Positions 8,035-12,054 of a DNA stretch of 12,054 nucleotides are shown here, piece after piece (positions within the stretch are counted from its first letter, which is position 1; each line of letters starts with the position of its first letter). The DNA lies in assembly GCA_002342175.1 (NCBI GenBank), contig DDPL01000020.1, forward strand, positions 9,226 through 21,279, in the 5' to 3' direction. The notes beneath the pieces are model-generated. The model was not told the DNA's origin. It ran no database searches and saw nothing but the letters and a program-made list of their open reading frames with translations. The translations under genes were made by a program, and so were the position numbers. The DNA comes from Legionellales bacterium UBA2469. GTDB taxonomy: Bacteria > Pseudomonadota > Gammaproteobacteria > Legionellales > Legionellaceae.

Positions 8035-8063
8035 ATTGTAGTTTGTGTTTTAAAAAATAACAA
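8035..8063 (-). promoter_or_regulatory. Sigma-70 type promoter for dsbD
   Basis: On the minus strand, TTGTTA (8063-8058) and TACAAT (8040-8035) are separated by 17 bp and match the consensus at four and five of six bases. Transcription would start near 8028, about 30 nt before the ATG at 7998. This is divergent from the groESL heat-shock promoter, whose -35 element begins only 20 bp away. Confidence 0.5.
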
Positions 8064-8082
8064 TTTTTTTTTAAGATTACCC

Positions 8083-8111
8083 CTTGAAAGTTTCAACAAC
8101 TTCCCCCATAT
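8083..8111 (+). promoter_or_regulatory. Sigma-32 heat-shock promoter of groESL
   Basis: CTTGAAA (8083-8089) and CCCCATAT (8104-8111) with a 14-bp spacer match the sigma-32 (RpoH) consensus essentially perfectly. Transcription would start near 8118-8120, about 67 nt before groES. No CIRCE operator for HrcA is visible in the 8020-8185 region, so the operon appears to depend on the alternative sigma factor for heat induction. No convincing vegetative promoter was seen next to it. Confidence 0.9.
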
Positions 8112-8185
8112 TGCTGTCATGAGTACTTGGGGCTTGAACCGGTACTATATATGTTGAAGTTAATTGTATCTAGGAGATAACAAGA

Positions 8186-8476
8186 ATGAACATTCGTCCT
8201 TTACACGATAGAGTGGTTGTTAAACGCCAAGAAGAAGAGCGTACAACAGCTGGTGGCATCGTCATTCCTGACAGTGCGACAGAAAAACCCATGCGAGGTG
8301 TTGTTGTTGCTATCGGCAATGGTAAACCTTTAGATAATGGTGACGTCCGAGCTTTAGCTGTTAAAGTGGGTGATGTCGTACTATTTGGTAAGTATTCTGG
8401 TACTGAAATCAAAATGGCAGGTGAAGAATTGGTTGTGATGCGTGAAGACGACATCATGGCAGTGATTCAGAAGTAA
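8186..8476 (+). CDS. groES: Co-chaperonin GroES (Cpn10)
   Basis: The heptameric lid of the GroEL folding chamber in the cytosol; 96 residues, the standard length. It starts [14 protein letters not shown]. The mobile loop that contacts GroEL is at about residues 16-35 ([15 protein letters not shown]), and the C-terminal barrel has [16 protein letters not shown] and the ending [14 protein letters not shown] at 8172-8176 is well spaced before the ATG. groEL follows after 21 nt as one heat-shock operon. Nothing is unusual in the protein. Confidence 0.98.
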   Translation: MNIRPLHDRVVVKRQEEERTTAGGIVIPDSATEKPMRGVVVAIGNGKPLDNGDVRALAVKVGDVVLFGKYSGTEIKMAGEELVVMREDDIMAVIQK

Positions 8477-8497
8477 GGTTTATTGAGGAGATTAACA

Positions 8498-10147
8498 ATG
8501 GCCAGTAAAGAATTAAAGTTTGCTGAAAATGCACGTCATCAAATCATTGCAGGTGTGAATGGTTTGGCTAATGCTGTACAAGTGACCATGGGTCCAAGAG
8601 GTCGAAACGTTTTATTAGAAAGACCTTATGGCGCACCAACTGTTACGAAAGACGGTGTATCTGTTGCAAAAGAAATTGAATTTGAAGATCGTTTCCAAAA
8701 CATGGGCGCCCAATTGGTGAAAGAAGTTGCTTCTAAAACTTCTGATGCTGCTGGAGACGGTACAACAACTGCGACAGTTTTGGCTCGCGCAATTTTAGTT
8801 GAAGGACACAAAGCGGTTGCTGCCGGCATGAATCCAATGGATTTAAAGCGCGGTATTGACAAAGCGATGGCTGTCATCGTTAAAGAATTAGAGAAAATGT
8901 CTAAGCCTTGTAAAGATGGAAAATCTATCGCACAAGTTGGAACCATTTCTGCAAACTCTGATGAAGCAATCGGTGCGATTATTGCTGAAGCAATGGAAAA
9001 AGTTGGTAAAGAAGGTGTTATCACTGTTGAAGATGGCAATGGTTTAGAAAACGAATTATCTGTTGTTGAAGGTATGCAGTTTGACAGAGGATACATTTCT
9101 CCTTATTTCATCAACAACCAACAAAATATGTCAGCTGAATTAGAGCATCCATTCATTTTATTAGTGGATAAAAAAATCTCTTCAATTCGTGATATGTTAC
9201 CTGTATTAGAAGGTGTTGCAAAATCTGGTCGTCCTTTATTAATCATTGCTGAAGATGTTGAAGGCGAAGCGCTAGCAACATTAGTCGTCAACAACATGCG
9301 TGGTATTGTAAAAGTCTGTGCAGTTAAAGCACCTGGTTTTGGTGATCGTCGTAAAGCCATGTTACAAGACATTGCTATTTTAACCAATGGACAAGTGATT
9401 TCTGAAGAAATTGGTAAGAGCTTAGAAAGCGCAACTGTAGAAGATTTAGGTCTTGCGAAACGTGTTGTGATTACCAAAGAAAACACCACTATTATTGATG
9501 GCGAAGGCAAACCTGCTGAAATTACAGCGCGTATTACTCAAATTCGTGCACAAATCGAAGAAAGTTCTTCTGATTACGATCGTGAGAAATTACAAGAGCG
9601 TGTTGCTAAATTAGCTGGCGGTGTTGCAGTTATTAAAGTTGGTGCTGCGACTGAAGTTGAAATGAAAGAGAAAAAAGCACGTGTTGAAGATGCTTTACAT
9701 GCAACCCGTGCAGCGGTTGAAGAAGGTATCGTTGCAGGTGGTGGTGTTGCATTGATTCGTGCTCAAAAAGCATTAGACGGATTAAAAGGCGATAACCATG
9801 AACAAACCATGGGTGTTGATATTTTACGTCGTGCGATTGAATCTCCATTACGTCAAATCGTTGCCAACGCTGGATATGAATCTTCAGTTGTTGTGAACAA
9901 GGTTGCTGAAAAAGCTGGAAACCATGGTTTCAACGCTGCAACTGGCGAATACGGCGATATGTTCGAAATGGGAATTATCGACCCAACTAAAGTAACACGT
10001 ACTGCATTACAAAATGCGGCATCTGTTGCAAGCTTAATGTTAACCACAGAATGCATGGTTGCTGAACTTCCTAAGAAAGAAGAAGCAAATCCTGCTGGCG
10101 GTATGGGTGGCATGGGCGGAATGGGTGATATGGGCGGTATGATGTAA
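8498..10147 (+). CDS. groEL: Chaperonin GroEL (Cpn60)
   Basis: The ATP-driven tetradecameric folding chamber; 549 residues, against 548 in E. coli. Conserved features are the nucleotide-site [11 protein letters not shown] block with Asp52, [11 protein letters not shown] near 86-96, the [11 protein letters not shown] block near 400 with the catalytic Asp, the [12 protein letters not shown] motif, and the C-terminal Gly-Gly-Met tail ([16 protein letters not shown]). The ATG at 8498 follows GAGGAG (8485-8490) by 7 nt and begins MASKELKF. An in-frame TTG at 8483 is rejected because it overlaps that ribosome site. It is cotranscribed with groES and ends at a strong terminator. Confidence 0.98.
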   Translation: MASKELKFAENARHQIIAGVNGLANAVQVTMGPRGRNVLLERPYGAPTVTKDGVSVAKEIEFEDRFQNMGAQLVKEVASKTSDAAGDGTTTATVLARAILVEGHKAVAAGMNPMDLKRGIDKAMAVIVKELEKMSKPCKDGKSIAQVGTISANSDEAIGAIIAEAMEKVGKEGVITVEDGNGLENELSVVEGMQFDRGYISPYFINNQQNMSAELEHPFILLVDKKISSIRDMLPVLEGVAKSGRPLLIIAEDVEGEALATLVVNNMRGIVKVCAVKAPGFGDRRKAMLQDIAILTNGQVISEEIGKSLESATVEDLGLAKRVVITKENTTIIDGEGKPAEITARITQIRAQIEESSSDYDREKLQERVAKLAGGVAVIKVGAATEVEMKEKKARVEDALHATRAAVEEGIVAGGGVALIRAQKALDGLKGDNHEQTMGVDILRRAIESPLRQIVANAGYESSVVVNKVAEKAGNHGFNAATGEYGDMFEMGIIDPTKVTRTALQNAASVASLMLTTECMVAELPKKEEANPAGGMGGMGGMGDMGGMM

Positions 10148-10168
10148 TCGCTTTCCCTTCGCTAAAAG

Positions 10169-10191
10169 ACCCGCTTCGGCGGGTTTTTTTT
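10169..10191 (+). terminator. Rho-independent terminator of groESL
   Basis: ACCCGC (10169-10174) and GCGGGT (10179-10184) form a stem capped by the stable TTCG tetraloop, followed by eight T residues (10184-10191). AAAAG before the stem can extend the pairing into the T-run. It lies 21 nt after the groEL stop. Confidence 0.93.
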
Positions 10192-10193
10192 AA

Positions 10194-10222
10194 TTGAAGA
10201 TGCATGGGGCATCAATTATACT
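10194..10222 (+). promoter_or_regulatory. Sigma-70 type promoter of the GNAT-MNT / HEPN operon
   Basis: TTGAAG (10194-10199) and TATACT (10217-10222) have a 17-bp spacer and match at four and five of six bases. The -35 begins three bases after the groESL terminator T-run. Transcription would start near 10229, about 21 nt before ATG 10251, which helps to choose that start. Confidence 0.55.
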
Positions 10223-10250
10223 AAAAAAAATGATGTTCATTGGACTGAAT

Positions 10251-11066
10251 ATGCTCTCTTTTAGACTGCTGGAAATCGCTGATTTTCCTTTGCTTCTTAA
10301 ATGGTTAGAAGCACCGCATGTTAAAAAATTTTGGGATAGTGATATTTCTTATTCATTAGAGGATATTCAACAAAAATATACGGACTACGTCAATGGTTTT
10401 TCATTATACAAAGGTCAAAAGAAATCAATAAAAGCTTATATTTTATTGTATAATGGGCAAGCCATAGGCTATATACAGCTTTATAAACTGACCGATTTTG
10501 GATTTGATGACTTAGAGTTGCCTTCGAATATTGGGGGGATAGATTTTTATCTGGGTGAAGAATCATTTTTAAAGCGAGGTTTTGCATCTACTGCTCTAAA
10601 ATTATTTTTACAAGATTATGCTTTTACAAAATTTCGATATATTTTTGTTAATCCTCTCATTAAAAATGAAAGAGCGGTTCGATGTTTTTTAAAAGCAGGT
10701 TTTAGTGTGATTAAAAAACATCATGATTGTTTTTGGATGGGGGCATTTCGTGGAGAATTTAGATTGTCCACCAAAGAAGCTATCGAGTTAGAGATTGCTT
10801 TTAAAAAGGTATTTTTAGAGCAAGATAAACTATATATTTTTGGATCGCGAGCGAATATTTATAAAACAGGTGGTGATATTGATCTTTATATTGAAACCCA
10901 TGAAAAATCAGTCGAGCAGGCCGTGGCAATGAAAAATCAATTTTCCCAAGCACTCTTTAAGTGTTTTGGAGAACAAAAAATTGATGTTGTTTTAAATATA
11001 TTAAATTTAAAGACCCATTTGCCAATTTATGACATCGCAAAAAAGGAAGGAATTCTTATCAAATGA
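10251..11066 (+). CDS. GNAT acetyltransferase fused to a minimal nucleotidyltransferase (MntA-like)
   Basis: A 271-residue cytosolic protein with two enzyme domains. Residues 1-168 are a GNAT fold close in pattern to AAC(6')-I aminoglycoside acetyltransferases: FPLLLKWLEAPHVKKFWD (12-29), GIDFYLGEESFLKRGFA (96-112, acetyl-CoA loop) and NERAVRCFLKAGF (139-151). Residues 190-271 are a minimal nucleotidyltransferase with LYIFGSR (194-200), GGDIDL (207-212; Asp209 and Asp211) and a probable third acid in KIDVVL (Asp245). In HEPN-MNT systems such an enzyme adds AMP to the HEPN toxin and silences it. The substrate of the GNAT half is unknown. ATG 10251 is preferred over in-frame starts at 10194, 10200, 10230 and 10233 because of the promoter position, an upstream TGGA and the normal GNAT beginning MLSFRLLE. 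It overlaps the HEPN gene by ATGA. Confidence 0.85.
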   Translation: MLSFRLLEIADFPLLLKWLEAPHVKKFWDSDISYSLEDIQQKYTDYVNGFSLYKGQKKSIKAYILLYNGQAIGYIQLYKLTDFGFDDLELPSNIGGIDFYLGEESFLKRGFASTALKLFLQDYAFTKFRYIFVNPLIKNERAVRCFLKAGFSVIKKHHDCFWMGAFRGEFRLSTKEAIELEIAFKKVFLEQDKLYIFGSRANIYKTGGDIDLYIETHEKSVEQAVAMKNQFSQALFKCFGEQKIDVVLNILNLKTHLPIYDIAKKEGILIK

Positions 11067-11521
11067 CCAAAAATATCAAAGAAATTTTAGAAGTTGCAGA
11101 TATACATGTGAACAGAATAAAGCTTGCTGAAACTAAAATTCAAGCTTTATATCCTTTTGATGCGGATAAAATTTGTGCGCTTAATGAGAATGTCCTTGCT
11201 TGGATTGAAGTGCTGATTCATCGATTTGGGAAATTGCAAGATTTAATCGGTTCTAAATTAATTGATGTTTTTTTAGAATTAAATAAAGAATTTATGCCTA
11301 CACAAACGATGTTAGATAAACTCAATAAACTCGAGCGATTGGAAATTGTTAAAACTGATCTTTGGACACAAATGCGTGATGCGAGAAATCATGTTGCTCA
11401 TGAATATCCAAATGATCCAGCATTAACAGCATTTTATCTTAATCAGATCATTAATTTAACACCGAAGTTGCTTAAATTATATCTAACGTTGCACGATAAA
11501 ATAATCATCATGATCGAATAA
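11063..11521 (+). CDS. HEPN-domain protein, HepT-like candidate toxin RNase
   Basis: A 152-residue all-helical protein. The key block is RDARNHVAHEYP (105-116), which contains RX4HXY as Arg108, His113 and Tyr115. In HepT-type HEPN RNases Arg and His cut RNA, and the Tyr is the residue AMPylated by the partner MntA. Upstream helices carry the RFGKLQDLIGSKL (54-66) and DKLNKLERLEIV (85-96) pattern that I associate with HEPN proteins encoded beside nucleotidyltransferases. The gene overlaps the GNAT-MNT gene by 4 nt (ATGA), with GGAAGGA about a dozen nt before its ATG, so the two are coexpressed in the antitoxin-first order. Toxicity is inferred from the family. No terminator was found after the stop. 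Confidence 0.82.
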   Translation: MTKNIKEILEVADIHVNRIKLAETKIQALYPFDADKICALNENVLAWIEVLIHRFGKLQDLIGSKLIDVFLELNKEFMPTQTMLDKLNKLERLEIVKTDLWTQMRDARNHVAHEYPNDPALTAFYLNQIINLTPKLLKLYLTLHDKIIIMIE

Positions 11522-11531
11522 TTTTTTACTG

Positions 11532-11560
11532 TTTATTTTTTGATCTTATTGTGAGATAAT
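11532..11560 (+). promoter_or_regulatory. Possible extended -10 promoter for the amidohydrolase-like gene
   Basis: GATAAT (11555-11560) is preceded by TG one base upstream (11552-11553), an extended -10 element. A weak -35, TTTATT (11532-11537), lies 17 bp before it. A start near 11567 would give a leader of about 24 nt to the ATG at 11591. Read-through from the HEPN gene is also possible because no terminator separates them. Confidence 0.35.
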
Positions 11561-11590
11561 TTTTGGAGATTATTTGTTGTCGAGATAAAA

Positions 11591-12037
11591 ATGAACCAAA
11601 TTCGGGAAATGGTTATTGCCAATCAAAATGAAACGATTCGAAAACAAGCTTCTCAAGAAAACGTCTTTCTAGCGACTGTTGGTTTAATGGGTTGTGTTGG
11701 CGTTATTTTTCATAATCCAGAAATTGGTTTGGTGAGTTTAACTCATGTTGATACCAACACTGATTTAAGTTTTATGGCACAGGAAAGGGCATGGGTTGGC
11801 ACACCTTGCAATGTTTTTATAATTAAAAATAGAGCGGATTTATACATTCTTGTTCAATCTGCATTAACTATTCTTGGTGTCTCTCATATTCAAATGATGG
11901 ACTCTGTTGAGGGCACAGTTGTCTTTAATCATCAAAAGGGCGTTCCTCAATTTTTTAAGATGGAAGAATTTATTAATTTAACAATGCCGGGTTCAGTTCC
12001 CCGAGCCGATAATAAACTTCATCAATTGGGATGGTAA
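11591..12037 (+). CDS. CheD/NTAN1-like putative protein amidohydrolase
   Basis: A 148-residue soluble protein without signal peptide or membrane segment. The block ATVGLMGCVGVIFHNPEIG (28-46) followed by LVSLTHVDT (47-55) resembles both CheD chemoreceptor deamidases (consensus GLGSCVAV...H) and eukaryotic N-terminal asparagine amidohydrolase NTAN1 (Cys, then LTHCD). Thr29, Cys35 and His52 have spacings of 6 and 17, equal to Thr21, Cys27 and His44 of Thermotoga CheD as I recall them; NTAN1 also has 17 between Cys and His. The expected reaction is deamidation of Asn or Gln in a protein; the target is unknown. No chemotaxis genes are nearby, so a CheD role is not supported by context. GAGA at 11582-11585 is the probable ribosome site. 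Confidence 0.6.
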   Translation: MNQIREMVIANQNETIRKQASQENVFLATVGLMGCVGVIFHNPEIGLVSLTHVDTNTDLSFMAQERAWVGTPCNVFIIKNRADLYILVQSALTILGVSHIQMMDSVEGTVVFNHQKGVPQFFKMEEFINLTMPGSVPRADNKLHQLGW

Positions 12038-12054
12038 TCCTCCCAAAAAATAAA

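Noticed and set aside
8020..8185. CIRCE/HrcA operator upstream of groES
   Set aside because: No TTAGCACTC-N9-GAGTGCTAA or near match is present; the region carries a sigma-32 promoter instead.
8626..9510. Two antisense open frames of 156 and 135 codons inside groEL
   Set aside because: They are mirror images of groEL codons, rich in Ser, Pro and Ala, without ribosome sites or known domains.
10194..10250. N-terminal extension of the GNAT-MNT protein from TTG 10194 or later in-frame ATGs
   Set aside because: The TTG coincides with the predicted -35 element, and the added residues do not look like a GNAT start; ATG 10251 fits promoter, spacing and family.
11500..11530. Terminator after the HEPN gene
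   Set aside because: Only a short ATCATGAT palindrome before a T-run; with no GC-rich stem it is too weak to call.
1..12054. tRNA or rRNA genes, CRISPR arrays, insertion sequences or attachment sites
   Set aside because: No cloverleaf, spaced repeats, transposase or terminal inverted repeats were found on either strand by eye.

Overview
The window looks like chromosomal DNA of an AT-rich gammaproteobacterium, most likely a member or relative of the Legionellales (the Legionella/Coxiella group). This rests on a two-subunit glycyl-tRNA synthetase, the gammaproteobacterial rRNA methylase RsmJ, a Com1-like DsbA protein, a sigma-32 type groESL promoter, and small outer-membrane barrel proteins like those common in Legionella. 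The genus is an inference from protein character; no database search was run.

Layout. Positions 1-666 (minus) hold the N-terminal part of a small outer-membrane beta-barrel protein that runs off the left edge, with its own promoter and a long structured leader. Positions 667-1162 are a divergent control region. A plus-strand operon follows: com1-like dsbA, glyQ, glyS, rsmJ (1163-5602), with gaps of 2 nt, 2 nt and a 1-nt overlap, closed by a strong hairpin terminator. Positions 5624-6345 (minus) are a decayed second outer-membrane barrel gene with one nonsense codon and one frameshift. dsbD (6415-7998, minus) lies upstream of it. A 187-bp divergent region carries a vegetative promoter for dsbD and a textbook heat-shock promoter for groES-groEL (8186-10147, plus), which ends in a TTCG-loop terminator.

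Three nucleotides after that terminator a new promoter begins. It drives the most unusual part of the window: an AAC(6')-like GNAT acetyltransferase fused to a minimal nucleotidyltransferase (10251-11066), overlapping by ATGA a HEPN protein with an intact RX4HXY motif (11063-11521). This is a HEPN-MNT toxin-antitoxin architecture in which the antitoxin-type enzyme carries a second modifying domain. It is followed by a small protein with the CheD/NTAN1-type Thr-Cys-His amidohydrolase signature (11591-12037).

How they work together. The Com1-like DsbA and DsbD belong to periplasmic thiol-disulfide chemistry and probably serve envelope proteins such as the two barrels. GlyQ, GlyS and RsmJ serve translation, and GroES/GroEL serve cytosolic protein folding. 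The last three genes are accessory and look like regulatory or defence enzymes acting by covalent modification.
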